Part shown: in pieces, positions 17,608-25,518 of the stretch
Numbering within the stretch: the stretch's first letter is position 1
Layout of the letters: every line of letters begins with the position of its first letter
NCBI RefSeq assembly: GCF_900086655.1
Contig: NZ_LT575476.1
Coordinates: 265,117-329,116 of the forward strand
Reading direction: 5' to 3'
DNA from: Paenibacillus tuaregi
GTDB taxonomy: Bacteria; Bacillota; Bacilli; Paenibacillales; Paenibacillaceae
DNA length: 64,000 bases
Position numbers and translations under genes: made by a program
Notes under the pieces: generated by a model
Database searches by the model: none
Seen by the model: only the letters and a program-made list of their open reading frames with translations
Told to the model about the DNA's origin: nothing

Positions 17608-18286
17608 TACGCAGAACGATACTTTGGAATTGCAGGTGAAAAAAACCCTTCCGCTGCTTCCGGTATATGTGCTTGTACCGGTTCTGTTCTGGGTGGTGTT
17701 CCATTATTCAGGAACCCCGTTGGTCTGGGCAGCCTTCGGTTTGGGCGCCCTAGGATGGATTATCGCTTTAATGCTGCGCGGTCCGGTAAGTGCGGTCGCA
17801 ATGAGGCTGCCGAAGGAGAAGGCGCAGCAGATCGTTGTAGGTTCCTCCGGCCCGCTGGAGGAAGGTGTCCGTCTAGGCCTGCTTCTTCTTACAGGATCAG
17901 GATTCTCATGGGCGCTATCGATAGGTCAGGGTTGGGCCGCCGTTGAGGTTCTGTATACGATGGTTCAAGTTGTGGCGATCGCCTCGCTTGCGAAACGGAC
18001 GGATGAGAAGGCGCTGCAGGCCAAGGCTATGCTTGAAGCCCAGGGAACCGTTAATGCCAGTCCGGTGTGGGGGATCGTGGAGAGGATCTCCGCAAGCGCC
18101 TTCCATATTGGTTGTACGCTGCTTGCAGCCGCTAATCCTTGGCTTGTGTTCGTACTCATCCCGCTGCATAGCGCTGTAAATTTGACTGCGGTCCGTCTAG
18201 CCAAAAAATCGCTTGCCATGATGGAACTGGTGATCGCTATAGTTGGGCTGGCTGCACTGGTGATTGGGCTTCTAGCTCACAGCTGA
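17588..18286 (+). CDS. YhfC-like putative intramembrane metalloprotease
   Basis: Membrane protein of 232 residues with about six hydrophobic segments. Conserved polar residues inside segments match the YhfC/CPBP pattern: E91-E92-x2-R95 (PLEEGVRLG), E165-R166 with H173, and H194-x3-N198 (PLHSAVNL). Known CPBP-type enzymes cleave membrane proteins or prenylated peptides; activity here is only inferred. The start overlaps the regulator gene, so translation is coupled. It is slightly shorter than B. subtilis YhfC at the N-terminal side. Confidence 0.65.
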   Translation: MTTTNLNTQNDTLELQVKKTLPLLPVYVLVPVLFWVVFHYSGTPLVWAAFGLGALGWIIALMLRGPVSAVAMRLPKEKAQQIVVGSSGPLEEGVRLGLLLLTGSGFSWALSIGQGWAAVEVLYTMVQVVAIASLAKRTDEKALQAKAMLEAQGTVNASPVWGIVERISASAFHIGCTLLAAANPWLVFVLIPLHSAVNLTAVRLAKKSLAMMELVIAIVGLAALVIGLLAHS

Positions 18287-18428
18287 GCCAATGGGCGGTT
18301 GGGCTAAACCTCGCCTATTGATGGACGGACGGTGCCAGGTACTCGAGTTTCACTCCGTGTAGTCTGTTCAAGAGCTCATGATGATGGCAAAATCCGTACA
18401 TTCAAGTCATAGAAGCTTAAAAGAACAC

Positions 18429-18465
18429 AACAAGATCAGACCTTCTTGGCCTGATCTTGTTTGCT
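18429..18465 (+). terminator. Terminator, YhfC operon
   Basis: AACAAGATCAG (18429-18439) / CTGATCTTGTT (18451-18461), 11-bp stem with 11-nt loop, 140 nt after the stop codon. Confidence 0.7.
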
Positions 18466-18533
18466 ATTATAGAGCATCTGAATTTTGCCTTAACGGGTTA
18501 GGACTGCATTTGCTCATAAGTATAGGTGTTAGA

Positions 18534-18596
18534 AGAAAATAAAGTAATAGGCCGAGAAAATTAAGTTGTAGACTGAGAAAATAAAGTGTTAGATCT
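18534..18596 (+). repeat. Three imperfect 21-bp tandem repeats
   Basis: Units begin AGAAAATAAAGTAATAG (18534), AGAAAATTAAGTTGTAG (18555) and AGAAAATAAAGTGTTAG (18576). The gap 18287-18835 otherwise holds the terminator, an unconvincing 65-codon ORF at 18599 and the MerR operator. A related purine-rich tract occurs near 63310. Confidence 0.55.
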
Positions 18597-18787
18597 AAAT
18601 GAAAAATTACGCCATTAGGCTAACTGAGCAGAATAGTTCAAGATCATTCGCGGTGAACCTTACCATATGTAACGGCAAGTTTTTTGGTGGGGGTCGGGCG
18701 AGTTTGCTTGGGAGGCATAGACTGGCTGATTTACAAGTAGAGCGAAATTCAGGTGTCTTTACATCGCTCAATCAAAGTGATATCATG

Positions 18788-18813
18788 AAAACGTGACGTT
18801 AACGTTATGTTTT
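18788..18813. promoter_or_regulatory. MerR operator upstream of merR-type gene
   Basis: AAAACGTGACGT-TA-ACGTTATGTTTT, 12-bp arms with two mismatches, 22 nt before the regulator start. The same design, perfectly symmetric, recurs at 19233-19262. Confidence 0.6.
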
Positions 18814-18835
18814 ATCTTGGAAGGAATGATTGATC

Positions 18836-19222
18836 ATGGACCGCATGCGCATCGGCGAGTTGACAGAGCGGGCAAGGGTTACCCAGCGCACGGTGCGCTA
18901 CTACGAGAGCATCGGACTGCTTCCTTCAGGCGAGCGTGAGGGCAACGGTCATCACTACTATACGGAAGAAACGGTCGCCCGTCTGCGGAAGATCGATCAG
19001 TTGAAAAAACTGGGTTTAAGCCTCGAAGAGATTCGGGACGTTATCGAGCTCTACTTCACGGACCCAAGCGGAGTACAGCCGAAGCGGAAGGTGCTCGGAC
19101 TGCTGCGCCGGCATATGGCTGACACAGACGAGAAGCTCGAAGCGCTTGGGCAGTTCCGCGCTGAACTACAGTCTCATATCGAACGCTTCGAGCAGTGGCT
19201 CGAGGCCAATGATCGTGACTAA
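18836..19222 (+). CDS. MerR-family regulator
   Basis: Regulator of 128 residues: MerR winged helix at the N-terminus (MRIGELTERARVTQRTVRYY, ESIGLLPSGEREGNGHHYYT), then a long dimerisation helix. There are no cysteines, so it is not a metal or thiol sensor of the classical kind. The ATG at 18836 is used; GGAAGGAA is 10 nt upstream and TTG 18830 is an alternative. Its gene and the following oxidoreductase gene carry the same palindromic operator in front, so it likely controls both. Confidence 0.92.
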   Translation: MDRMRIGELTERARVTQRTVRYYESIGLLPSGEREGNGHHYYTEETVARLRKIDQLKKLGLSLEEIRDVIELYFTDPSGVQPKRKVLGLLRRHMADTDEKLEALGQFRAELQSHIERFEQWLEANDRD

Positions 19223-19232
19223 TTTTTTTTGC

Positions 19233-19262
19233 TTAAAACATGACGTAAACGTCATGTTTTAA
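19233..19262. promoter_or_regulatory. MerR operator upstream of oxidoreductase
   Basis: TTAAAACATGACGT-AA-ACGTCATGTTTTAA, a perfect 14-bp inverted repeat with a 2-bp centre, directly between the two genes. Confidence 0.65.
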
Positions 19263-19283
19263 AACCAGAAGGAGGTTATATTC

Positions 19284-20108
19284 ATGAGAGGAAAAATTGG
19301 TTTTATCGGACTCGGCCAGCTGGGGTTACCCATCGCAGCCAATCTGCTCCAAGCCGGTTATGCGCTGACCGTATACAATCGCACCGCAGGCAAAGCGGAG
19401 CCGGTCGTTGCCCAGGGGGCGTTGCAGGCGGATAGTCCGGCTGACACCGTGACGGCCGGAGGCATCGTCGTCACCTTGGTATGGGACGATGAAGCATTGG
19501 AAGACGTCGTCAGGAGCGAGGGTTTCCTGGAGAGATTGGGGCCGGGCGGCATTCATGTGTCGATGAGTACAGTGTCGCCGGATATGGGCAGGAAGCTAGC
19601 GGATTTGCACGCGCGGCACGGCTCTATATATGTTGAGGCGCCCATCTTTGGGCGGCCTGAGGCGGCCATTGCCAAGCAGTTGTGGATTCCCGTAGCGGGA
19701 CCGCAGGAAGCGAAGGAGCGAGTACGGCCAGTGCTGGAGGCGATGGGAGCCAGAGGGATCTTTGACTTCGGCGAAGAAGCCGGTACGGCCGTGCTCGTCA
19801 AGTTGATCGGTAACTTCCTGATCGTCTCCGCCGCACGCTCGCTGGAGGAAGCACTAGGAATGGCCGAGCGCGGTGGGGTCGATCCCAAAGCGGCGGTCAA
19901 CATGCTTACGAGCACTCTGTTTACCGCTCCAATCTATCAAAGCTATGGCAAAATGATCGCCGAGAAGTCAGCAACCGTTTCCCAAAGCAAAATTCCGCAG
20001 AAGGATGTCGGCCTCTTCCTGACGGCGGCGCAAAACGCGCAGTTCCCTGCTCCGCTCGCCGGTCTGCTGCTCGATATGCTGGAGGACGGGGACCGGAGCA
20101 GACAATAA
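19284..20108 (+). CDS. 3-hydroxyisobutyrate-dehydrogenase-like NAD(P) oxidoreductase
   Basis: Beta-hydroxyacid dehydrogenase-family enzyme of 274 residues. The N-terminal Rossmann motif is IGFIGLGQLGLPIAANLLQA with NR following strand 2 (VYNRT), suggesting NADP. The substrate loop reads FVEAPIFG-like (YVEAPIFGRPEAA, where most relatives have DAPVSGG), and the catalytic lysine region is GTAVLVKLIGNF. It is somewhat short at the C-terminus. Controlled by the adjacent MerR regulator through a shared palindrome, it may be a glyoxylate/succinic-semialdehyde or imine-type reductase in a stress response. Confidence 0.88.
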   Translation: MRGKIGFIGLGQLGLPIAANLLQAGYALTVYNRTAGKAEPVVAQGALQADSPADTVTAGGIVVTLVWDDEALEDVVRSEGFLERLGPGGIHVSMSTVSPDMGRKLADLHARHGSIYVEAPIFGRPEAAIAKQLWIPVAGPQEAKERVRPVLEAMGARGIFDFGEEAGTAVLVKLIGNFLIVSAARSLEEALGMAERGGVDPKAAVNMLTSTLFTAPIYQSYGKMIAEKSATVSQSKIPQKDVGLFLTAAQNAQFPAPLAGLLLDMLEDGDRSRQ

Positions 20109-20134
20109 ACAAAGCTGATTAGCAAAATTAGAAT

Positions 20135-20184
20135 GGGCTGTCCCAAGGTCACGAAAGTGATCTGAGGGACAACCCGTTTTTTTC
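20135..20184 (+). terminator. Strong terminator after MerR/oxidoreductase pair
   Basis: GGGCTGTCCC (20135-20144) pairs with GGGACAACCC (20166-20175), with an inner TCAC-GAAA-GTGA hairpin and a run of seven T. Confidence 0.8.
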
Positions 20185-20295
20185 TTTAATCTTTCTACGT
20201 ATGGGAGCGTATCACTGTAAGGGATAGAATAATAGAATTTTAGCCCTTATTATAAGAATTTAGCCCTACAGATCTGCTAGATTCGATGCTATATT

Positions 20296-20371
20296 GTAAA
20301 AAACCGACAGATTTGTAAGCGCTGCCAACGGCAGCTATAGGGTATGCTTGCATTTCTTCGGTTTTTTTTAC
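20296..20371 (+). promoter_or_regulatory. Chitinase leader hairpin with U-run
   Basis: GTAAAAAACCGA (20296-20307) can pair with TCGGTTTTTTTTAC (20358-20371); an inner hairpin GCTGCC-AAC-GGCAGC lies at 20321-20335. It looks like a terminator or attenuator 100 nt before the chitinase start. Two direct repeats AGAATTT(T)AGCCCT (20234, 20255) lie upstream. Confidence 0.4.
20314..20327 (+). promoter_or_regulatory. cre site (CcpA) upstream of GH18 chitinase
   Basis: TGTAAGCGCTGCCA matches the cre consensus TGWAANCGNTNWCA at 13 of 14 positions. Catabolite repression of the chitinase is therefore likely. Confidence 0.6.
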
Positions 20372-20471
20372 ACTTTATCTGGCTTGCTTGAAGAGCCGTT
20401 AATCCTTGAGGGAGGTGATCCACTTACCGGAATCGTGGCAGGACCCATCACACAAATCTAGGAGGGATTTT

Positions 20472-22208
20472 ATGAAGAAAAGATTGCTGGGACGAACGCG
20501 TAAGTCGATGTCGCTTATGGTCGTTGCAACCATGTTCCTTGGGCTGATTCCGTCAATGGCTTCGGCTGCTGACCGGGGAGCCTGGGCGCCTAATGTGTCG
20601 TATGCCTTGAATGATACCGTCACCTACGGCGGAAGCACCTACAAGGATATTCAGCCGCACACATCCTTGATCGGATGGGAGCCGCCGAATGTCCCTGCCC
20701 TGTGGCAGCTTGTTCCTGGCGGTAACCAGGACACTCAGGCGCCAACGGCGCCATCCAATCTGCAGGCAACAGGAGCAACGACCTCGAGCATTACATTGTC
20801 GTGGTCAGCTTCCTCGGACAATGTAGGTGTGACCGGATACAATGTATATCAGGGAAGCACGCTCGTCGGCAGTGTGAACGGAACTACTTTAACTTATACC
20901 AATACAGGACTTAGTGCGAACACTACGTATACGTACACGGTGAAGGCAAAGGATGCCGCAGGCAATCTGTCTGCCGCAAGCAATCAAATTACGGCTAAGA
21001 CCGCTTCCACAGGTACCGGGGATACCCAGGCGCCAACGGCTCCAACCAATCTGGCGGTTAGCGGATCAACCTCTTCCAGCGTATCCTTGACCTGGACAGC
21101 TTCAACCGACAACGTGGGAGTTACAGGTTACGATGTATACCAAGGTTCCTCCGTTGCTTTGACGGTAACAGGAACTTCCGCAACCATCAGCGGTCTTGCG
21201 GCAAGCACAGCTTATACCTTTAAGGTTGTGGCCAAGGATGCCGCAGGTAACGCCTCTGCGCCAAGCTCCTCGGTATCGGTAACAACCCCGGGCACCGGTG
21301 GTAACAGCTCGCTGCCGAAGCATGTCGTGACCGGCTACTGGCAGAACTTTATAAACGGGGCAGCAAACGTGAAGGTGGCTAATGTGCCGGATGAGTACGA
21401 TATTATTGTGCTGTCTTTTGCGGAAATGGACCTGACCAAACCGGGCGGCGTTACATTTAACGTGGATTCCTCCCTGTCTAACGCACTTGGCGGTTACACA
21501 GACCAGGATCTGATTAATGATATCAAAGCCAAGAAGGCCAAAGGCAAGAAAGTAATCATTTCGGTAGGTGGCGAGAAGGGGAACATCAATCTGAACAGTG
21601 CCTCCCCGAACGTAGCCAACTTTGTGGACAGCATGTACGGCCTTATTACAAAATATAATCTGGACGGCATTGATATCGATCTGGAGAACGGGATGAACGT
21701 GGCGAATCTGACCACGGCGGTTCGTCAGCTTCAGCAGAAGGTCGGTTCCAGCTTTATTTTGACTATGGCTCCACAAACGATTGACATGCAGAGCGAGAAC
21801 ACCTCGTATATGCAGCTGTATAAAAACCTGAAGGATATTACAACTGTTATTAACGTGCAGTACTATAACTCCGGCTGTATGCTTGGACGTGACGGCAAGT
21901 GTTACTCCCAAGGCACGATTGACTTCCTGACAGCTCTGTCTGACCTGACCCTGCAGTGGGTTGCACCTTCCCAATTGGGTATTGGCGTACCGGCAACCTC
22001 CTCTGCGGCAGGCGGCGGTTATGTGTCCGCCTCTGTTGTGAACAATGCGCTTGGATGCCTGGCAACAGGCAGCGGCTGCGGAAGCTACAAGCCTGTAGCC
22101 AAATATCCGGATATCCGCGGAGCCATGACATGGTCCATCAACTGGGATGGATCGAATAGTTACACATTCGCGAAGACCGTGAAGCCTTTCTTAGTCACGC
22201 TTCCTTAG
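20472..22208 (+). CDS. Secreted GH18 chitinase with CBM5/12 and two FN3 domains
   Basis: Extracellular chitinase of 578 residues. Order: signal peptide (to about 33, cleavage after MASAA), a CBM5/12 chitin-binding module (about 36-82, WAPNVSYALNDTVTYGGSTY and WEPPNVPALWQLV), two fibronectin type III domains (about 88-180 and 187-275) and a GH18 catalytic domain (about 283-575). The catalytic motif is DGIDIDLE with Glu405 as proton donor; the SxGG motif is ISVGGEKG. The architecture resembles ChiD-type chitinases of Bacillus circulans. The ATG at 20472 follows AGGAGGG. Repressed by glucose if the cre site is functional. Confidence 0.95.
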   Translation: MKKRLLGRTRKSMSLMVVATMFLGLIPSMASAADRGAWAPNVSYALNDTVTYGGSTYKDIQPHTSLIGWEPPNVPALWQLVPGGNQDTQAPTAPSNLQATGATTSSITLSWSASSDNVGVTGYNVYQGSTLVGSVNGTTLTYTNTGLSANTTYTYTVKAKDAAGNLSAASNQITAKTASTGTGDTQAPTAPTNLAVSGSTSSSVSLTWTASTDNVGVTGYDVYQGSSVALTVTGTSATISGLAASTAYTFKVVAKDAAGNASAPSSSVSVTTPGTGGNSSLPKHVVTGYWQNFINGAANVKVANVPDEYDIIVLSFAEMDLTKPGGVTFNVDSSLSNALGGYTDQDLINDIKAKKAKGKKVIISVGGEKGNINLNSASPNVANFVDSMYGLITKYNLDGIDIDLENGMNVANLTTAVRQLQQKVGSSFILTMAPQTIDMQSENTSYMQLYKNLKDITTVINVQYYNSGCMLGRDGKCYSQGTIDFLTALSDLTLQWVAPSQLGIGVPATSSAAGGGYVSASVVNNALGCLATGSGCGSYKPVAKYPDIRGAMTWSINWDGSNSYTFAKTVKPFLVTLP

Positions 22209-22260
22209 TATTTTGAACTCAATACCAACCCCCTCCATCAGCATACCCCTCTATGCGGGA

Positions 22261-22294
22261 CAAAGGCGCCTTGATTAAGGTGCCTTTGTTTTGT
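22261..22294 (+). terminator. Terminator of the chitinase gene
   Basis: CAAAGGCGCCTT / AAGGTGCCTTTG (12-bp stem with one G-U pair, 4-nt loop) followed by TTTTG. Confidence 0.85.
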
Positions 22295-22381
22295 GGTAAA
22301 ATTGGGTAGAATAGCTGTAGTGACGGACGGTCCAGTGAAGCGGAATACGCAATAGGAGCTCTACATAGGAGGTTGTTAGGC

Positions 22382-23074
22382 GTGAATAAGCGGGAATGGA
22401 AGATCAAAGATGAGGACGTCAAAGTCCATGCCACGATTAATCCGCCGCAGATTGAGACAGCGACTCTCGGTATGGGCTGCTTTTGGAGCCCGGAGGCTTT
22501 GTTCGGCCATCTTCCGGGAGTCATCCGGACTCGTGTGGGATATGCGGGAGGAACCACGCCTGATCCCACCTATCGTAACATGGGAGACCATTCTGAGACG
22601 GTGCAGTTCGATTATGATCCGGCCCGGATCACTTTTGAGGAAATATTGCGTGTATTCTGGCAGCATCATAATCCCGTGAATATTAATGATTATAAGGGAC
22701 GGCAGTACATGTCCCTGGTGCTCTGCATGAATGAATCCCAGAAGACGGCAGCAGACCGGGTAGCTAAAGAGATCGTGGAGTCTGGCAGGGCCAGGCCGGA
22801 GACGGAGGTTGCATCCTGCATAAGCTGGCACCTGGCTGAAGACCGGCATCAGAAGTACTATCTTCACCGCTATCCGAGCGCGGTAGCGAAGCTGGGGATG
22901 CTGTATCCGGATCGGCATGAGCTGTTGAACTCCACACTTGCGGCCCGGCTTAACGGATTAGCCAAGGGCTATACGAATATGGAACGGATTAGGCAGGAGA
23001 TCACCTCGGAGTGGCCGCTTAGCCAGGCGGAGAAGGGCGAGCTGCTGGGTCTTCTCTCTGAGATTCGCTGGTGA
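22382..23074 (+). CDS. msrA: Peptide methionine (S)-S-oxide reductase MsrA
   Basis: Repairs oxidised methionine in proteins, using thioredoxin. The 230-residue protein has the nucleophile motif MGCFWSPEALF with Cys33; G-x-C-F-W is invariant in MsrA. Substrate-pocket sequences VGYAGGTTPDPTY and the HNPVNINDYKGRQY region (family: HDPT.. N.QG.D.G.QYRS) are recognisable but diverge, with NDYKGRQYMS in place of NDVGTQYRS. The C-terminal 60 residues after the core are an extra tail, without a clear resolving-cysteine pattern. GTG 22382 lies 9 nt after AGGAGG; TTG 22373 has no spacing. Confidence 0.9.
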   Translation: MNKREWKIKDEDVKVHATINPPQIETATLGMGCFWSPEALFGHLPGVIRTRVGYAGGTTPDPTYRNMGDHSETVQFDYDPARITFEEILRVFWQHHNPVNINDYKGRQYMSLVLCMNESQKTAADRVAKEIVESGRARPETEVASCISWHLAEDRHQKYYLHRYPSAVAKLGMLYPDRHELLNSTLAARLNGLAKGYTNMERIRQEITSEWPLSQAEKGELLGLLSEIRW

Positions 23075-23083
23075 GTAAAAAAT

Positions 23084-23145
23084 AATTGTGATTTACCTCA
23101 TATTGTGAAATAAATCACAATGTTGTTCGGTGGCCTGTGATATAT
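23084..23145 (+). promoter_or_regulatory. FNR-type activated promoter
   Basis: TGTGAAATAAATCACA (23103-23118) fits the Bacillus FNR/CRP box TGTGA-N6-TCACA perfectly. A -10 TATATT lies at 23140-23145, giving a start near 23152, so the box is centred at about -41.5, the classical activating position. A second half-site ATTGTGATTT (23084-23093) forms a wider inverted repeat with AAATCACAAT (23111-23120). Confidence 0.65.
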
Positions 23146-23177
23146 TTAACTCGTAAAGAAGATAAGGAGTGATTCAG

Positions 23178-23363
23178 ATGAGAACAGTCAACCCCGAAGT
23201 TATGACAAGAAACTTGCTTCAGTTCTGCTACACCTGCGAAGACGCCCATATGTGTGATTGTGAAGAAAAATGCATAGAATGTTGGGCCGAGAAGGGTATG
23301 TTAACAGCTGAAGACAACGGCGTCGAAGAGACACGGGCCCTGCTTCAAGAATACTATGCTTAG
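23178..23363 (+). CDS. Small cysteine-rich protein (putative metal binding), anaerobically controlled
   Basis: Protein of 61 residues with no signal peptide. Six cysteines are clustered in C-x2-C-x6-C-x-C-x4-C-x2-C (FCYTCEDAHMCDCEEKCIEC), a spacing suited to bind zinc or an iron-sulfur cluster. The rest is acidic and helical. ATG 23178 stands 6 nt after AAGGAGTG. It is monocistronic, with its own terminator, and its promoter carries a well placed FNR box, so a role under oxygen limitation is inferred. I cannot assign it to a named family. Confidence 0.8.
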   Translation: MRTVNPEVMTRNLLQFCYTCEDAHMCDCEEKCIECWAEKGMLTAEDNGVEETRALLQEYYA

Positions 23364-23394
23364 TAAGGCTCGATCACAATTCGCAGGTTCCAGA

Positions 23395-23443
23395 CAAACC
23401 TGATCTTACCCGGGAAGGGGAGGAGATCAGGTTTGTTTGTTTT
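23395..23443 (+). terminator. Terminator of the Cys-rich gene
   Basis: CAAACCTGATCT (23395-23406) / AGATCAGGTTTG (23424-23435) followed by a T-rich run. Confidence 0.85.
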
Positions 23444-23496
23444 TGTCTGGCCCTTAGGATCAGGCGGCAGCCGAAGAGATAGAGGGCTGGATGTAG

Positions 23497-23703
23497 TTAT
23501 TTTCCTGCCCGGAAGGACTTACCCAAGGACGGGCCAAGACCAAAGTAATGTCTGAAGTTGTAAATAAGCGGACTCCATTTGTCGGGATTGATATGTTTCT
23601 CACCTGTGATGATATTCTCATGAGCGTGGACATGAATAATGCGTGTCTCCACAACTATTTCTTTGTTCATTTCACATAGATTTGTGATACACTGGGAGAA
23701 CAT
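23497..23703 (-). pseudogene. C-terminal remnant of a flavin reductase-like protein
   Basis: The 68-codon frame reads like the end of a flavin reductase (DIM6/NTAB, PF01613-type) protein: EIVVETRIIHVHAHENI matches the family strand 'ivvGeVv.iHv.edil', and DKWSPLIYNFRHYFGLG matches the C-terminal 'DPekw.PLiyNfrhYfglG' of flavoredoxin-like proteins. About 130 N-terminal residues are missing; an in-frame stop lies 5 codons upstream of 23703 and the HD-GYP gene begins right there. No ribosome site is visible. I read it as a truncated gene, based on memory of the family. Confidence 0.5.
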
Positions 23704-23744
23704 GAGACTAATTACCTACCTACGGAATCAAAGGGGACTTTTGG

Positions 23745-25196
23745 ATGAGAAAGCGTGATATTCTCGGTCCGGCGCTGTCTGTATTTGTGCCTTTTGTGCT
23801 CTTTGAGTATTTAAAGGCGCACGCTCTCTGGGACATGGAATTGATAGCACCGGAGGGGCATTTCTATATTGTTACCTCGGTAGCCCTGCTGGCCACTCTA
23901 GTTGCCATCGCAGTCGGGATCGCCGGTCATCGTGTAAGAAATATTAAAGTGAGCTTTCTGGCCCTTGCGTTCATCTCTTTGGCGGAAATGTTCACCGTAC
24001 ATGGGTTGGCCACGCCTAATCTGATGATTCATGCGGCACATTTATCCGGGGTAGCGGCCCAGGCCAGCACGCTGCTGGCAACTTTCTGGCTGTGGCTGTC
24101 ATCGATGTCTTCAGACTCTGCTGTGATCACCAAGCTGTCTGGTCTTCGGGGAAGATTGATTCCCATCTGGCTGATTTTGATCATATCACTCGGTGTGGTG
24201 TGTTTGATGAACCCGCATTGGCTGGACTTCATCCCCCTGGATCAGAAGTCGGTCAAATGGTCGGTTACTGTTCTGGTTGGGCTGCTCAATCTGATTACCA
24301 TATACCGTTACTTTCAATCCTACCGGTATTCCCGGTTCCCTCTTCAGATGGCCATTATATACAGCTGCTGCTGGCTGATTCTCGCCCAGTATATTATGGT
24401 GTCCGGTGAGACCTGGAGAATGAGCTGGTGGCTGTACCATTTCCTGCTGCTGGCTTCCATGATCGTCATGATGATCGGGCTGATCCGGCAGTATGCGGCC
24501 AACGGTTCCTGGAGCATGGCGTTTAAGGGATTGTTCACAACGGATCCGTTGGAACGGATCACAAGCTGCCTGTCCCCGAGTGTACGGGCTCTCATTCATG
24601 CTACGGAAGAGAAGGACACCTATACAGCTGGGCATAACTTCCGGGTTACGATGTATGCAATGAAGCTTGCCGAGGAGATGAAGCTGTCTCCCGAACAGCT
24701 CCGTGTGGTGTCACAGGGGTCAATCATTCACGATGTCGGCAAAATCCATATTCCCGATGAGATCCTTAACAAGCCCGGCCGGCTGACCCCGGAGGAACGG
24801 GAGATTATTGAGCTTCACCCAGTTAAAGGTTATGACATGTGCCGGATGCTCGGCTTCATGAAGGAAGAGCTGGATATTATTCGTTCGCATCACGAGAAGT
24901 GGGACGGAACCGGATATCCAGACCAGCTGAAGGGACATGAGATTCCGCTGCTGGCCCGGATCGTTGCCGTGGCAGATGTGTATGATGCGCTGACCTCGAC
25001 GCGGGCTTACCGGAAGGCTTGGACCCATGAAGAGGCGATGAGAATGATTGTGGAGAACCGGGGCACCCATTTTGACGAGGAATGCGTGGATGCGTGGATT
25101 CGGGTCTGTGAGCAGGACCCGCAGGTGTATGAATATCCCGCGAAAGTCATTAAAGAGCAGGGCCAGAGTTTGGCGCTGGGTCTGAACATGGAATGA
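23745..25196 (+). CDS. Membrane-anchored HD-GYP domain protein (putative c-di-GMP phosphodiesterase)
   Basis: Protein of 483 residues. The N-terminal 250 residues form about seven to eight transmembrane helices that could act as a sensor; the cytoplasmic part is an HD-GYP hydrolase. Metal-site motifs are complete: HD at 329-330 (SIIHDVGKIHIPD), His358 (ELHPVKGYD), HH at 382-383 and the signature HHEKWDGTGYP (382-392), then DVYDALTSTRAYRKAW. HD-GYP enzymes with an intact GYP loop usually degrade c-di-GMP to pGpG/GMP. Monocistronic; ribosome site AAAGGGGA. The input signal is unknown. Confidence 0.9.
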   Translation: MRKRDILGPALSVFVPFVLFEYLKAHALWDMELIAPEGHFYIVTSVALLATLVAIAVGIAGHRVRNIKVSFLALAFISLAEMFTVHGLATPNLMIHAAHLSGVAAQASTLLATFWLWLSSMSSDSAVITKLSGLRGRLIPIWLILIISLGVVCLMNPHWLDFIPLDQKSVKWSVTVLVGLLNLITIYRYFQSYRYSRFPLQMAIIYSCCWLILAQYIMVSGETWRMSWWLYHFLLLASMIVMMIGLIRQYAANGSWSMAFKGLFTTDPLERITSCLSPSVRALIHATEEKDTYTAGHNFRVTMYAMKLAEEMKLSPEQLRVVSQGSIIHDVGKIHIPDEILNKPGRLTPEEREIIELHPVKGYDMCRMLGFMKEELDIIRSHHEKWDGTGYPDQLKGHEIPLLARIVAVADVYDALTSTRAYRKAWTHEEAMRMIVENRGTHFDEECVDAWIRVCEQDPQVYEYPAKVIKEQGQSLALGLNME

Positions 25197-25409
25197 ATGG
25201 CAAGCGAATAAGGATTATAGGTTTAGTGAAGAAGGGGCTTCGTCTAGAAGTCTCTTTTATTTTTGCCTAGATCAAGAGGGGATCATTGATTGTATGGTAA
25301 TTATCACCTGACTTGCGGCCCGGAGAAGGCTGTACCGGATTTTCAAAAGTATGATACGATAGCCTATAAGTTGGGCCAGACGAAGCTGTTATGTTTTCAT
25401 AGAATTTTG

Positions 25410-25423
25410 TGCAAGCGCTTACT
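25410..25423 (+). promoter_or_regulatory. cre-like site before first YesMN cassette
   Basis: TGCAAGCGCTTACT, one mismatch from the relaxed cre consensus TGNAANCGNNNNCA, 96 nt before the kinase start. Nothing else is recognised in 25197-25518. Confidence 0.5.
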
Positions 25424-25518
25424 AGTCGGGCCTTTTGTTCAACTGGTTATAGAGGGCATGACTTGGCTGGACGCACGGAGTTTTCTTTGAATAAAGGCAA
25501 CTGATCAGAGGTGGGAGA

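Noticed and set aside
18599..18796. 65-codon frame upstream of the MerR gene
   Set aside because: No ribosome site, no recognisable pattern, and its end runs into the MerR operator.
25290..25490. 66-codon frame before the first kinase gene
   Set aside because: No ribosome site; it runs through the cre-like element.
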